64,000 nt of DNA from Dallia pectoralis (GCA_029465975.1 CM055728.1:4846535-4910534); one strand, 5' to 3'; counted from the stretch's first letter, positions 12,120 to 23,600 are shown. Notes: generated by a model from the sequence alone, not told the origin. Made by a program: numbers and translations.

Positions 12120-12890
12120 CGCCTCTCCAGGTGTCTCCATCGATGCCCACATGTGCGTTGAAGTCTCCTAGCAGAATGATGGAGTCCCCTACTGGAGCCC
12201 TATATAGGACTCCCTTCAGGGTCTCCAAGAAGGCTGAATACTCCGAACTGCTGTTTGGTGCATATGTACAAACAACAGTCAGAGTTTTCCCCCCCCACCA
12301 CCCTTAGGCGTAGGGAGGCAACCCTCTCATCCACCGGGGTAAACTCCAACACCGCAGTGCTCAGACGTGGGCTTGTGAGTATCCCTACACCAGCCCGCCG
12401 CCTCTCACCCTGGGCAACTCCAGAGTAGAACAGAGTCCAACCCCTATCCAGGAGTAAGGTTCCAGAGCCACGGTTGTGCGTAGAGGTAAGTCCCACCAGA
12501 TCCAACTGGTATCGCTCCACCTCACGCACCAGTTCTGGCTCCTTCCCCCAAAGCGGGGTGACGTTCCACGTCCCCAAAGCAAGCTTCTGCCGCCCGGGTC
12601 TGATCCGTCGAGACCCCACACCTTCACTGCCACCCATATGACAGCGCACCCGACCCCTGCGGTTGTTCCTGTGAGTGGTGTGCCCACAGGATGGAGAGGA
12701 GAGAGATGCCACGTATCTCGTTCGGGCTGTGCCCGGCCGGGCTCCGTGGCAAACCCGGCCACCAGACGCTCGCTTTCGAGCCCGCCGTCTGGGCCTGGCT
12801 CCAGACGGGGGCCCTGGGCTTCCTCCAGACAGGGTCTCGATCCTTTTCCCTCGATTTTTCATGGGGTCTTGGTGAACCATTCTTAGTCTT
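12120..12890 (-). pseudogene. LINE endonuclease (APE-type) segment, inverted
   Basis: Read on the minus strand, a leader of about 110 codons rich in Arg and Gly is followed by an exonuclease-endonuclease-phosphatase fold. Visible motifs are KLALGTWNVTPL (12560-12574 region), LDLVGLTSTHNRGSGT, the stretch DERVASLRLRV and, after a frameshift near 12290, ILLGDFNAHVG (12145-12168). This enzyme nicks target DNA to prime reverse transcription (family knowledge). A run of C at about 12288-12295 is where the frame is lost. The start at 12880 follows the family's own leader. Confidence 0.88.
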
Positions 12891-15300
12891 AGGCGTGATT
12901 TGTAGGAACGGCCTCCCTGATCTAAACCTGAGCGGTCGTTTGTTATTGGACTTCTGTGCTAGTCATGGATTGTCCATAACAAACACCATGTTCGAACATA
13001 AGGAGGCGCATAAGTGCACATGGTACCAGAGCACCCTAGGCCGAAGGTCAATGATCGATTTTGTGATTGTATCGGCTGATCTAAGGCCGCATGTTTTGGA
13101 CACTCGGGTGAAGAGAGGAGCAGAGCTGTCAACTGATCACCATCTGGTAGTGAGTTGGATCAGAGGGTGGGGAAAGACTTTGGACAGACCAGGTAAGCCC
13201 AAACGGGTAGTGCGGGTGAACTGGGAACGTCTGGAGGAGGCGCCTGTCCGAAAGATCTTCAACTCACACCTCGCAGAGCTTTTCAGGCATCCCTGTGGAG
13301 GAGGGGGCATTGAACCTGAGTGGGCAATGTTCAAAGCTTCTATTGCTGAAGCTGCGGCGGTGAGCTGTGGTCTCAAGGTCCTAGGTGCCTCAAGGGGTGG
13401 TAACCCTAGAACACCGTGGTGGACCACGGTGGTCAGGGAAGCTGTCCGACTGAAGAAGGAGGCCTTCAGGGATATGCTATCCCTGAGGACTCCGGAGGCA
13501 GTTGCAGGGTACCGACAGGCCCGAAGGGCTGCAGCCGCTGCCGTGTCAGAGGCAAAGCAGCGGGTGTGGGAGAAGTTTGGAGAAGCTATGGAGAAGGACT
13601 TTCGGTCGCACCAAGATGCTTCTGGAAAACCGTTCGGCACCTCAGAAGGGGAAAACGGGGAACCATCCAAGCTGTGTACAGTAAGGATGGGACACTGTTG
13701 ACCTCAACTGATGATGTGATCGGGCGGTGGAAAGAGCATTTTGAGGAGCTCCTGAATCCGACCTACACGCCCTCTAGTACAGAGGCAGAGCTGGAGGCTG
13801 ATTGAGGGTCATCGTCAGTTTCCCTGGGGGAAGTCGCTGAGGTAGTCAAACAACTCCACAGTGGCAAAGCCCCAGGGACTGATGAGATTCGTCCAGAAAT
13901 GCTAAAAGCTTTGGGTGGGGAGGGGCTGTCTTGGTTGACACGCCTCTTCAACATTGCATGGAAGTCTGGGACAGTGCTAGAGGAGTGGCAGACCGGGGTG
14001 GTGGTTCCCCTCTTCAAAAAGGGGGACCAGAGAGTGTGTGCCAGAGGTATCACACTCCTCAGCCTCCCTGGTAAAGTGTACTCCAAAGTGCTGGATAGGA
14101 GGGTTCGGCCAATAGTCGAACCTCAGATTGAAAAGGAACAATGCAGTTTTCGTCCTGGCCGGGGAACCACGGACCAGTTCTTTACTCTCGCAAGGATCCT
14201 GGAGGGGGCCTGGGAGTATGCCCATCCAGTCTACATGTGTTTTGTGGATCTGGAGAAGGCGTATGACCGGGTACCCCGGGATATTTTGTGGGAGGTGCTG
14301 CGGGAGTATGGGGTGAGGGGGTCTCTTCTCAGGGCCATCCAATGTACGCTCAAAGCATGAGCTGTGTCCGTGTTCTCGGCAGTAAGTCGGATTCGTTCCC
14401 GGTGGGGGTTGGCCTCCGCCAGGGCTGCGCTTTGTCACCAATCCTGTTTGTAATATTCATGGACAGGATATCAAGGCTTAGTCACGGGGGGGAGGGGTTT
14501 CCGTTCGGTGGGCTGATGGTCACATCACTGCTTTTAGCGGATGATGTGGTCAGCACTCACTGGATCGGTTCGCAGCCGAGGTGGGAAGCGGCTGGGATGA
14601 GGGTTAGCACCTCTAAATCTGAGGCCATGACTCTCAGCAGGAAACCGGTGGAGTGCCTGCTCCGGGTAGGGAATGAGTCCTTACTCCAAGTGAAGGAGTT
14701 CAAGTACCTCGGGGTCTTGTTCGCGAGTGAGGGAACAATGGAGCGGGAGATTTTCGGAGGATCGGAGCAGCGGGGGCGGTGTTGCATTCGCTTCACCGCA
14801 CCGTTGTGACGAAAAGAGAGCTGAGCCGGAAGGCAAAGCTCTCGATCTACCAGGCAATCTTTGTTCCTACTCTCACCTATGGACATGAAAGCTGGGTCAT
14901 GAACAAATGAACGAGATCGCGGGTACAAGCGGCCGAAATGGGTTTTCTCAGAAAGGTGGCTGGCCTCTCCCTTAGGGATAGGGTGAGAAGCTCAGTCATC
15001 CGAGAGGAACTCGGAGTAGAGCCGCTGCTCCTTTGCATAGAAAGGAGCCAGTTGAGGTGGTTCGGGCATCTAGTACAAATGCCACCTGGGCGCCTCCTTA
15101 GAGAGGTGTTCCAGGCACGTCCAGCTTGGAGGAGACCTCGGGGGAAGACCCAGGACTAGGTGGAGAGATTATATCTCCACACTGGCCTGGGAACGCCTCG
15201 GGTTTACCCAGTCAGAGCTGGCAAATGTTGCCCGGGAAAGGGAAGTTTGGGGTCCCCTGCTAGAGCTGCTACCCCCGCGACCCGACCCCGGATAAGCGGT
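12891..15300 (+). pseudogene. LINE reverse transcriptase segment
   Basis: Plus-strand continuation of the same LINE ORF. It begins at the end of the endonuclease domain (RNGLPDLNLSG, LGRRSMIDFVIVS, GAELSTDHHLVVSW) and runs through a linker to the reverse transcriptase. Visible RT motifs are VVVPLFKKGD, EEQCSFRPGRGTTDQ-like at about 14125-14175, FVDLEKAYDRVP (14241-14276, motif A Asp) and LLADDVV (14537-14545, motif C Asp-Asp). A C-terminal region with MGFLRKVAGLSLRDRVRSS and RSQLRWFGHLVQMPPGRL ends near 15290. The frame is broken near 13680, by TGA at 13804-13806, near 14360 and after 14550, where about 25 residues following the ADD motif are deleted. It is not functional. Confidence 0.93.
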
Positions 15301-15320
15301 TGAAGATGAGATGAGAGATG

Positions 15321-15332
15321 AGAACTGTTACA
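15321..15332 (+). repeat. Right 12-bp target-site duplication of LINE insertion
   Basis: AGAACTGTTACA, an exact copy of 12108-12119, directly after the LINE 3' tail. Confidence 0.9.
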
Positions 15333-16054
15333 TACTTATGACTGTTGCGCTTGCTTAGATAGTTCATTATCGTGAAAGTAGGATATGGATGAAGGTACAT
15401 TCATCTTCATTGTTGTCCGATTTTTCTTGTTTATTTGTTATTATTTTACTGTAAACATATTATTGATTTTAATAATAGCCTGAGGTTACAGACTTTCGTT
15501 ATGGTAGTGACTGTGTTAAAAAATATGATGTTGCTGACTAATGGCAACATTTGAATCAGCACACTCAGTTTAAAAAAGTTAAATGTTAAAGTGTCAGGGT
15601 GCTGGGAATCAGAGGATGCTGATAGTGATACTGAAAGGTCCAAAATAAAAAACTGGCAACAACTGGCAGTTACTCAAACGGCAACTGACATAAACAACAA
15701 ATAATGAACCACACCTAAACAAAGAAACAGAGGGAACTAAATATAAACTAATGACATTAAAGAGGTGCAGGTGAGAATGATAAAAAACAACAGTTGGTGC
15801 AGTCATGCTCTTTAGCCCACTAGATGTCTCCAGTAGGCTAGAGGTCATTACAGTACCCCCCAAAAAGTCCAGGCTCCCAGACGGGCCAACACAAATACAG
15901 CACTGTGCCCTCACCATTATGTACCAGCTTTTGCAGCAGCGGTGGCTGAACAGCTGCAGATGGCGCTGCGGGTTCCGGGGTTGACTTGTGGCTGGCAATA
16001 AACAGCAAATCATACAATTTGATTGTCTGGATTTTTGTTTTAGCTTCCATCACT
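15333..16054. other. Intronic DNA, possible LTR-flank-like repeat
   Basis: No gene is seen. The segment 15650-15870 (CAAATAATGAACCACACC, gacattaa, GGTGAGAATGAT) shares short motifs in the same order with 58180-58280, suggesting one dispersed repeat family present twice. I cannot name it with certainty; fish gypsy-type LTR flanks have similar wording. Confidence 0.3.
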
Positions 16055-16161
16055 CGGAGTTGAAGAGTACCTATGATAACAATTTCAGACTCCTATATTC
16101 TTTGTAAGTGGGAAAACCTGCAAAAACACCAGTGTATCAAATACTTGTTCTCCCCACTGTA
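16055..16161. mobile_element. Tc1-like transposon terminal fragment (family with CAGTGGGGAGAACAAG terminus)
   Basis: The right end reads ATACTTGTTCTCCCCACTGTA, whose reverse complement is the terminal inverted repeat TACAGTGGGGAGAACAAGTA of a common fish Tc1/mariner family. The adjoining TTCTTTGTAAGTGGGAAAAC is the expected sub-terminal sequence. Only about 105 bp remain. The same terminus reappears at 63961, running off the window. Confidence 0.85.
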
Positions 16162-16164
16162 CAT

Positions 16165-16556
16165 ACAGAGGCACATTGTCAGCAACCGTCACTCCTGTGT
16201 TCCAATGGCATGCTGTGTTTCCTAATCCAAGTTTATGATTTTAAAAATCTTGATCATTAGAAAACCCTTTTGCAACTAGCCCAGTTGAAATCTGTTGGGC
16301 TGATTTAAAGATGCAATACAACTGGCCTTCTATACTATTTAAGTCTCTAAAGCTTTGACTATTGTGGGATCATTTACAGGCTCAAAATATCCAGAAACAA
16401 AGAATGTTGTTCTGAAACTTTCCATGCAAGAAATTGCAAACAAACTGGAGATCTTGTACAACGCTGTGTAATACTCCATTTACAGAACAGCACAACCTGG
16501 CTCTAAACAGAATAGAAAGAATAGGGGGAGGCCCAGTGCCCAACTGAGCAAGATGT
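16165..16556 (+). mobile_element. Degenerate Tc1-like transposon, 5' part
   Basis: Starting AGAGGCACATTGTCAGCAAC, this is the 5' half of the same Tc1 family as 1016-1822 but in plus orientation. It includes leader sequence (CACTCCTGTGTTCCAATGGC) and the first transposase codons near 16380, with recognisable remnants of the helix-turn-helix region (CTTGTACAACGCTGTGTAAT, GGCTCTAAACAGAATAGAAA). An in-frame stop and deletions kill it. Homology stops abruptly at about 16556, so the 3' half is missing. Confidence 0.85.
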
Positions 16557-17260
16557 GTTGGCTATGAATATGAGGCTATTTTTAGTAACACAACATAAAA
16601 ATGAAAGATATAATTGATTCAGATCCCACAGCAGCTAGCAGTGAGATTTGCAGGAACATATAGTTGTAGCCTAATAACAAGCTTCTGTTTATCATGGTCT
16701 ATGACACTTTAGTAATTTTTGGGGGAAATTGTATTAAATATTATTATCATCTGCCTCTATAGTTAAGTTGGGAAATCAGGTAGCAATTGAAAGATTTTTG
16801 CAATGGATGCTTTGGGGTGGGGCATCCATCCATGGGTTGAGAAAGCAAAACTCTTCCCCTGATGCCCTCAATAGTTATTCCAGACTGGTAAACTATTTTA
16901 CATAGATCTTTGACAGTCTAATTCATAGGATACAATACATTATGTCAAGTAATTTTAGAGCAAAAACTGTTCAATAGAAGGGAATCTTGGAAGGGATGGT
17001 GGATGTGCAGGATGTGCATGAGATTTTTTTTCAGCAGATTTAAAACTTTAACCAAAAACTTAACCCTAACCTTTACATTAAAATGTATTTGTACAGATCA
17101 TACGCTTGTGTGATTTCGTAATATTTATTCAATTAATCAATAATAATAACAAATGTTTTTGTTTTTACCAAGTGTTTTTACAAAAATTAGATAGGTAGAT
17201 GGTGCGATCCTGGCACTGTTGGTGGCAGGCGAGAGAATATTACACAGCCGGTGTTAAGAG
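16557..17260. other. Intronic DNA, nothing recognised
   Basis: AT-rich sequence with short (CTAACC)-like words near 17055 but no tandem array. I recognise no gene or mobile element here. Confidence 0.4.
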
Positions 17261-17264
17261 GCAA

Positions 17265-17610
17265 ACAGAAGTCAAATTGCACGGTATTGACAACTGTGTG
17301 TCATCAGCATGACAGTGAAAATTGACACTAGTGGTCCCAAAACCGACCCAAAACTGAAATATTTCTAATAAGTACGTTTTCAACCAGGCACGAATGTGTT
17401 TTCATAGCCAAACATGGGTTTTCCAATCTCTCCAAGAGACGGATGTGATCAATGGTGTCGTAGGTGGCGCTAAGATCAAGAAGCTTCGAAGGATTCAGAA
17501 CCTTTTTCCAAAGCCATTAAAAGTCAATTTACGACCTTCACAAGTTCAGTCTCAGGGTTCTGAAACTGGACTGAAACATTTCGTAAATATTAGCTGTCTT
17601 CAGCAAGGCA
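17265..17610 (-). pseudogene. LINE reverse transcriptase fragment (L2/CR1-type)
   Basis: On the minus strand two RT motifs are readable in element order: an A motif like LDLSATYDTIDH at about 17430-17480 and a C motif like FHCHADDTQLS at about 17285-17320. In L2/CR1-group LINEs these normally sit about 100 residues apart, so an internal stretch is deleted. No intact frame remains. Confidence 0.7.
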
Positions 17611-17639
17611 GTGAGTTGTTGGGAAACTGAATTTTTCTA

Positions 17640-20374
17640 AGATATTCGAGAGAAACTGGAGTTTCGATCTTGGCCTTTTGTCACGGACTGGATGAGGACA
17701 ATAAAGTTTGAAGCCAGGCGCAGGAGTCTGTGCGTCTTTATTTTAGCTCATCTGTACAAGCGGCAAAGAGCGTCTTCGCTTAGCATGAAAAATAACAGAA
17801 AGTAGTTTCAACAAAAACATACTCTTTTGACACTTAGAAATATATGGAACAGGGTCTAAGGCTCAAATATGTGAGAGAACAACGTTCTGAATCAAAGCAC
17901 TCACGTAACACAGCTTCTCGTAGCAATACTACACAAACAGCTAGCATAGTGAAGTCTGTCAATAGCATGGCCCGAGTAGTCACCATAGTTTTCACCTATG
18001 ACACCCAGACATATAAAAGTAAAACAAGGCATTGTTAATAAAGTGACAGTAATACTTTGTAATGGGTGTACTTAATGTTAGATCCTTTGCTTCAGAGGCA
18101 ATTGCAGTTTAATCATTTATTCACTTATCGTAAACTTGATTCAATTGGCCTGTGTGAAACCAGATGCATAGGGGGGTGTGTTCGCTTAATAATGATATGT
18201 CAGCTCAACAACGATAGAATAAATACTGTACATCTGTAAACAATTTAATCGAGGACCTAAACTTAACATTGTGTAATACCTTAGATACGGTCGCATCCAT
18301 AAAACTAAAGCAATATGTTACAACCAACTTATTTCCTGAAATATAGATACTACTAGAGCACTCAAGCAAAAGCCTCCAGAAAATTGGAGCGAAAGTGGTG
18401 CTCCACCAATTTGGTAGTATTTAGACTAGTCTGGAAGGACAGTACTGTGCAATACCGAAAAAGCACTTACAGTATATAAAAGAAAACAATGGAAAAGAAG
18501 CATACGCACTAACAAAAGATATCACAGTTCACAGTACCAGACATTTAAACTGCATTTATAAGCACAACACGTTTCTAACTTAAGTTATATCTGAAATGCA
18601 TTTCATGAATATGGGGCAAGATACCTATATTCAAACAGTCAGCCAGTGTCTGGTACTTCTAAAAGTCCAGGGGCCTCATGTATAACTGCTGCGTACACAC
18701 AAAAGAAGACGAAATACATGAAACTGTGTGAAAATGCAGACCATTGTGTAAAATAAATTGAAATATTTCCTGCCATTAATAATATGAAGAATTTACAAAG
18801 TCATTCTTACAATTAACTGCCTACACAAACAACTGTTTGATCAATCTGCAAAAACAAATGTTACGGGTATCAAAATCAGACACTGCCGTAGCAAATGATT
18901 TTGTTAGTGGTTAACTAATTCCACCCGTCGTGAAATTATCCCTGGAAAACAGAATCACGGAATCAGTGAATGCCAGAGCGAACCACCATCTTTTCTCTCA
19001 AATCTCGATCTGTTTATTACAAATATCACTACTTAGTCAATAAATAAATGTAACATTTCCGCGGTGTGTAAACATGTTTCACTTTCAGTGCCCATATGTT
19101 ATTTTCAACCTAAACACATTAATACCGTTCTCTACATTCCACATATCCGTGGGCAACATATCTTACTCCAACATTCACATTCACAGACATATTCATGTCC
19201 TTATGAAAATAAACAACTCTTTCTTTAAGGTATAAACATCTCAAAATGATAGATCAAGTTCTAAACTATATATACATACACACACATTCTTGTGTTCCTT
19301 TTAGCTGCAAAAATACATCATACTGATGTGATCATTATAAAATATAGATTATATGCAAATGGCTTTAGTGACAAAACATGAATCATCATACACACAGGGA
19401 CAACTGCTCAACTCATAAATACATTTTTTAAATACAATCCAACCATGTAACTACTTATCAACATTAACCACTATTTACAACTTGTCAGGACACCTCAATC
19501 ACTTGCAACACACATCATCAAGAAGTGAGGACATCAACACACATACTCATCCACATAGATACACTACTCCTACACTATTCAGCTGCTCGTGCCACTGTTT
19601 ACAATGCCCTTTTCCCGCCGTTGTAAATGCGGTTGTTTAATTCGGCTACACACATCAAACATTACATAAACACTCATTCAAGTTTAGCTCATTTAAACAT
19701 ATCAAACATATCAAATATATAAAACAAGATATATATAAAACAAATATAACGTCAATTAAAATGAATATATATATCCAAGAAATAACTCAAGTATGTTCTG
19801 TAATATATTGTCATGTTGTGCAATTCATTCTCATAAATAATACGGCGAACAGAACAAAATCGTGTATAAACTGATATTCTTGTCGATCTCTCTGTCTGAC
19901 GGAGCGGATAGATAGGGAGATGGATAGATGGAAATATATGTATTTAGATAGATGGATCTTTATTGTCCACTGGGGAAAGTGTATTTCATAGTATAGTTGT
20001 CGTTATCAGCTACAGAATCATAGTGTTCATGTACATGCCTTTAGTTGGTTCTATTTAAATGTGTTTCATCGTGAAGCATGTCTTAACCCTTTTGAAAGGT
20101 CCAACACAATTTATTTGCGCAGAACTATTTCCCATTTACAATTACATTAATACTGACACCTGTAACTTATCAAATACAATCAAATGGATGGTTATAAATG
20201 GATGGTTATGTCATCACAATGCGTAATGATGCACAATGCTGATCTTACGCAGTTAGAAGATATGTCAAATAGAAGGATTCGGAGGGAACGCATATTCAGA
20301 CAGCAAGAAAACTTTCATAAATCGAAAACATTTTCATTCGATCAATGTCCAAATAATTTGTGTTACAGCATCAG
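17640..20374. other. Long AT-rich intronic stretch, no gene seen
   Basis: About 2.7 kb with stop codons in all frames and no recognisable domain. Minor items are a GATAGATGGATC-type run near 19910-19960, next to CTTTATTGTCCACTGGGGAA, which resembles the 3' tail of fish Rex-type LINEs on the minus strand. I cannot support anything further. Confidence 0.4.
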
Positions 20375-20757
20375 TGTCACGATGGTGTGGTGGCGTTGCT
20401 ACACGAACATATTTCGGTGAGGCACTTCCTTGTTCACTTCCTTGTTTACGTTTGTAGTCACGGCTGTGTCTTATTGTAATCAGTGGTGATATAAAGGGGT
20501 TGCTAACAAGTCACTCCTTGCTTAGCATTGTTATATGTCACGGGATTACAGAGGTGAGTTACTGCTGGAATATATTGCTATAGGTATATTGTACGGATTA
20601 TTATAAGACAATACACTTTTGTTTCCTTTATACCCAGTTAGCTTTTGTCGCCGTTTACGGTTTGTTTTATGTTAGCAAACTTCAATAAACCCTTTGAAAC
20701 GGATAACCACGACTCTGCATATGGCTCCCACCGCACTACGCCGATCTGTTCATGACA
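20375..20757 (+). mobile_element. LTR (383 bp) of a Ty3/gypsy-type element
   Basis: The segment starts TGTCACGATGG and ends CATGACA, the TG...CA borders of an LTR. It contains a TATA-like TATAAA at 20490-20495 and a polyA signal AATAAA at 20684-20689 followed by CCTTTGAAACGG, in the order promoter, then polyA, expected for U3-R-U5. An open leader frame begins at ATG 20760 just outside it, as in fish gypsy elements. No matching second LTR was found, so the element is incomplete. Confidence 0.65.
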
Positions 20758-20788
20758 GAATGCTAAGCCCAAACAAAAGCCAGCAGAG

Positions 20789-20796
20789 CCGGACGG
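20789..20796 (+). repeat. Left 8-bp target-site duplication of hAT-like insertion
   Basis: CCGGACGG lies directly before CAGAGATG. The right copy, CCGGACAG at 21899-21906, differs at one base. Confidence 0.75.
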
Positions 20797-21898
20797 CAGA
20801 GATGCTCACAAGTCTCTGAGCTCGAGTCCAAGTCAAGTCTCAAGTCTTTGAGCTCGAGTCCAAGTCAAGTCTCAAGTCTTTGAGCTTGAGTCCAAGTCAA
20901 GTCTCAAGTCTCTGGGCTAGAGCCCAAGTCAAGTCTCAAGTCTCTTTATTATAATAAGTCTCCGGTTACATTCAATAAGTGTTGCATCACGTACGGCGAC
21001 CAGGCTGCTTAGAAGACTGTCACTGCATCGCTATATATATGGAATTCAAAGCATGTAATGTTATTATGACTCCTTTATCTATTAGCATACAGTATCAGCT
21101 TTGATTTTAGTATACAATCAGTGTATTGCAACATGAAAAAACAACAAGAATGCTTTACTTTTAAGGTAATATCTGTATTTTGCCTTGTAGCATGAACACA
21201 CAGTACAGTACAGACCAAAAATGTATTTACTATAATGTAAGGCCTTGGCTCCTATTGTGCTGGCTCTGTGGGGCCATAGAAAATGTTTAAAGCTATAAAA
21301 CAAATTTAGTGCAAAACATCACATTGTAGCTACATGCAAAACATTATTGCATTGAACCAAACGATGTGAAATATACTATCCAAAAAAATGAACACACTAA
21401 ACTTCCTTATGATAGAGAATTCTCAATTATTTGTTATTAACTTAGTGGCTGGATAGTGGATAACACATTAAAACATTTTTTGGCTTCTAGATGTCCTTCA
21501 GTAGCCTGTTAGTATTTTGTTTGGGCCGTCGTTTTGAAAGTTTTTAAACCCAAAGCTTACGATGAATGGCACAGCAGCGGCCGGTGCAGTCGACATGTTT
21601 GTTTGCTGTCTTCTAATGTGTGGCCGCGCACGCAGCAGATACGTAGTAGCCTACGTCACGTGTTACGTCGTTGGAAGGTTATAGGTAACGTAGAGAGGGG
21701 AACAACAGCGAACCATATTTTTTTACGGTCTATGGAGGGGAATAACAGCGAGCTCATCAGATGATTCATAAAAATAAACATTGTTCACGAGTCCCGCAGC
21801 GCGAGTCCGAGTCTAGTCTGAAGTCTTCCCGAGGACGAGTCTCAAGTCGAGTCTGAAGTCACTGTCTGTGCGACTTAAGACTCGAGTCCCCATCTCTG
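20797..21898. mobile_element. Non-autonomous hAT-like element (1,102 bp)
   Basis: The borders are CAGAGATG (20797) and CATCTCTG (ending 21898), perfect 8-bp terminal inverted repeats that extend imperfectly into GACTCGAGTC-type words at both ends. The flanks are an 8-bp duplication with one mismatch, the size typical of hAT elements. Inside, both ends carry 'gagtccaagtcaagtctcaagtc' type tandem units. No transposase frame is visible. It splits the leader/gag frame of the surrounding LTR element, which is open on both sides of the insertion (from ATG 20760 and again from 21907). Confidence 0.8.
20815..20945. repeat. ~33-bp tandem repeat at left end of the hAT-like element
   Basis: Four units of about 33 bp around GAGTCCAAGTCAAGTCTCAA. 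Related words (gagtctagtctgaagtc, acgagtctcaagtcgagtc) recur at the right end, 21790-21885, so the tandem units belong to the element's sub-terminal structure. Confidence 0.9.
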
Positions 21899-21906
21899 CC
21901 GGACAG

Positions 21907-22075
21907 TGAGTGGATTTCTCGTAGGGGCAAGCTATAGCGCTCCGAGGTATGAAGCTCACCGTCACCCCACGGAGCATTGTGAGCGGCACTACACCTGGCA
22001 GGGAGATTGGGGGTCCGACTCCCTCTCAGCGTGTCGTGAGTTCTTGTTTTGTGCACTTACTATGTAGGCAGCGAT
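21907..22075 (+). pseudogene. Continuation of LTR-element leader/gag frame
   Basis: The frame beginning at ATG 20760 (12 codons) resumes here after the hAT-like insertion and stays open for about 45 further codons if the insertion and one target copy are ignored. The residues give no recognisable domain. The link to the LTR rests on position and frame. Confidence 0.4.
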
Positions 22076-22084
22076 GAAAGCGAG

Positions 22085-23215
22085 AACATCAAACGGCATC
22101 ACCAGATGCACGCAGTGGCCACTGGCAGTGTTGAACGCTGTCCACTCTTATCTCCCTTCTGGAGAGGCTTGAACAATGAGGAGAGGAGCAGAAGCAGTTT
22201 TTTACTGTGATGTCCTTTAGCCCCCGATTATCCACGCAGGTACAGAGTGTTTTGTCCTTCTTCTCCACAAAGAAAACACCTGCCCGTGCTGGGGAAAAGG
22301 ATGGCCAAATGAGCCGGGAGATATACAGGAGATATTGCCACCCGTGGAGAGGAGATCTATGCGGCAATCATACGGCCAATGCGTAGGCAGGGTATCGGCC
22401 CAAAACTTGCTACGGCTCCAAGTAGTTTCCCGGAACCTTGGACTGGTCAGGCGTGTCCTCCGCACTCGAGGCATTAGAGTGTTCGGTGTGCAAGGCACAT
22501 CTTAGACAGTGAGCATGGCAAAACGGGCTCCAGCTAGTTATAGTCCAATTTAAAAAAAAGATTGTGCGTCTGAAGCCACAAATGGCCCAGGACCAACGGG
22601 ATGGTCTCGCGGTGGTTACCTGAGATGTGCAGCATGACTGCGACGGTGGCATGCCGATGGAATTATCATCAATGGCTTTCTAACCTCTCTGGGAGCAGAG
22701 AGTGCTTGCCTGGCAATCCCCAGCTGTTGGAAGACATCATCATCAATAAAACCTTTCCCTGCCCCAAAAACGATGAGCGCTTGGAAAGTGTTGGATAGGG
22801 ATCCCTAAATAATGGTGGCATGATGCAGTGAGCAGGATATAGACAATCTGGAACTCCCAGCTTGGGCAACCAGCAGCCCTGATCTATTGATGGGCTAGGT
22901 CTTTTGAAGAGCAGGCAAAGATGAAATATCCCGGGATCCCGCAATACAGACAGCTTCGACTACACATCTTCCGTTCTCACTCAAGCAAGGTCAATCTAGC
23001 CCTTCCTAGTTCCATGGGCTCGGAAGTGGTGGGCTCTGAAAACTTTGAGGAGCCTCGGCCCTGGAAATCTTGAATATTTTTGGAGTCTCTGTAAGTGTTC
23101 TGATGCCAATTGCTTCCGGGGGCTAGAGTGCGAAACCCGATGAAGTAATCCGCCACACTACAGGAACCCTGGCAGAATTTGTATGACGCAGACGCAAAAA
23201 ACCACCAAATCCCTC
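22085..23215 (-). pseudogene. Ty3/gypsy gag zinc knuckle to reverse transcriptase, minus strand
   Basis: On the minus strand, in element order: a gag C-terminal region near 23215-23050 (SVADYFIGFRTLA-like), then an EPMELGRARL motif and a zinc knuckle CLYCGIPGYFIFAC near 22930-22990. Next come low-similarity protease-region sequence and reverse transcriptase words at 22089-22367 (GVFFVEKKDKTL, NRGLKDITVKN, ending near VMPF). These match fish sushi-type Ty3/gypsy elements (family knowledge). Several frameshifts and stops separate the pieces. The orientation is opposite to the LTR at 20375-20757, so either a rearrangement or two different elements are present. Confidence 0.75.
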
Positions 23216-23219
23216 AGTC

Positions 23220-23600
23220 TGAGGCAGATAGGGGATTAATTGAACGGTAGTTGGGGACAATAGGTCCTCACAACATGTTTTATTTTAGTTGTCCCACTAA
23301 TTACATTATTTGGGTTATTTTGTCATTACACACACCAGGTTTGAGTTCTGTAATTAGTAGGTGTATGTAGTTTGCTCGTTTGTTTGCTGCTTTGCTTCTC
23401 ATTGTCTTAGGTTATGTCCATGTAGGTAAGTTCTGTGTTGCTGGTTTTTGAAAATTATTAAGTTACTAGTAGCACAAGTTTATTTTCAAATAGATGTTTT
23501 ATGTTCGTGGTGTCTGTTTAAGAGTTAAACGTGATCATCCAGCTCTGCATTTGGTTCTTTTCTCAGCACTACATCCGCAATCCGTGACAATAAAACCTAC
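23220..23600 (+). other. Possible LTR 3' end, uncertain
   Basis: The end CTCTGCATTTGGTTCTTTTC ... CAATCCGTGACA resembles in wording the end of the LTR at 20375-20757 (CTCTGCATATGGCTCCCACC ... CATGACA), but the rest does not align. It may be an LTR of a related family in plus orientation. I could not find a clear 5' border. Confidence 0.3.

Larger units (their letters stand above)
12120..15320 (+). mobile_element. RTE/Rex3-like non-LTR retrotransposon, 5'-inverted (twin-priming type)
   Basis: A 3.2-kb insertion between 12-bp target duplications. The left part (12120-12890) is in minus orientation and encodes the 5' leader and APE-type endonuclease. The right part (12891-15300) is in plus orientation and encodes the rest, including reverse transcriptase. 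In element order the inverted piece ends at the codons for GDTWRG and the plus piece begins at that same point, with AGGCG shared, so nothing is missing at the break. The 3' end is a short GATGAGATGAGAGATGAG-type tail. Clade assignment (RTE/Rex3-like, as in 'craniofacial development protein 2-like' fish models) is from memory. The element is dead because of stops and frameshifts. Confidence 0.93.

Noticed and set aside
12476..12886. Plus-strand frame of 136 codons over the LINE
   Set aside because: It is the antisense shadow of the inverted endonuclease segment, which matches the LINE family on the minus strand.
17040..17080. Interstitial telomeric repeat (CTAACC words)
   Set aside because: Only two or three degenerate words, not a tandem TTAGGG array.
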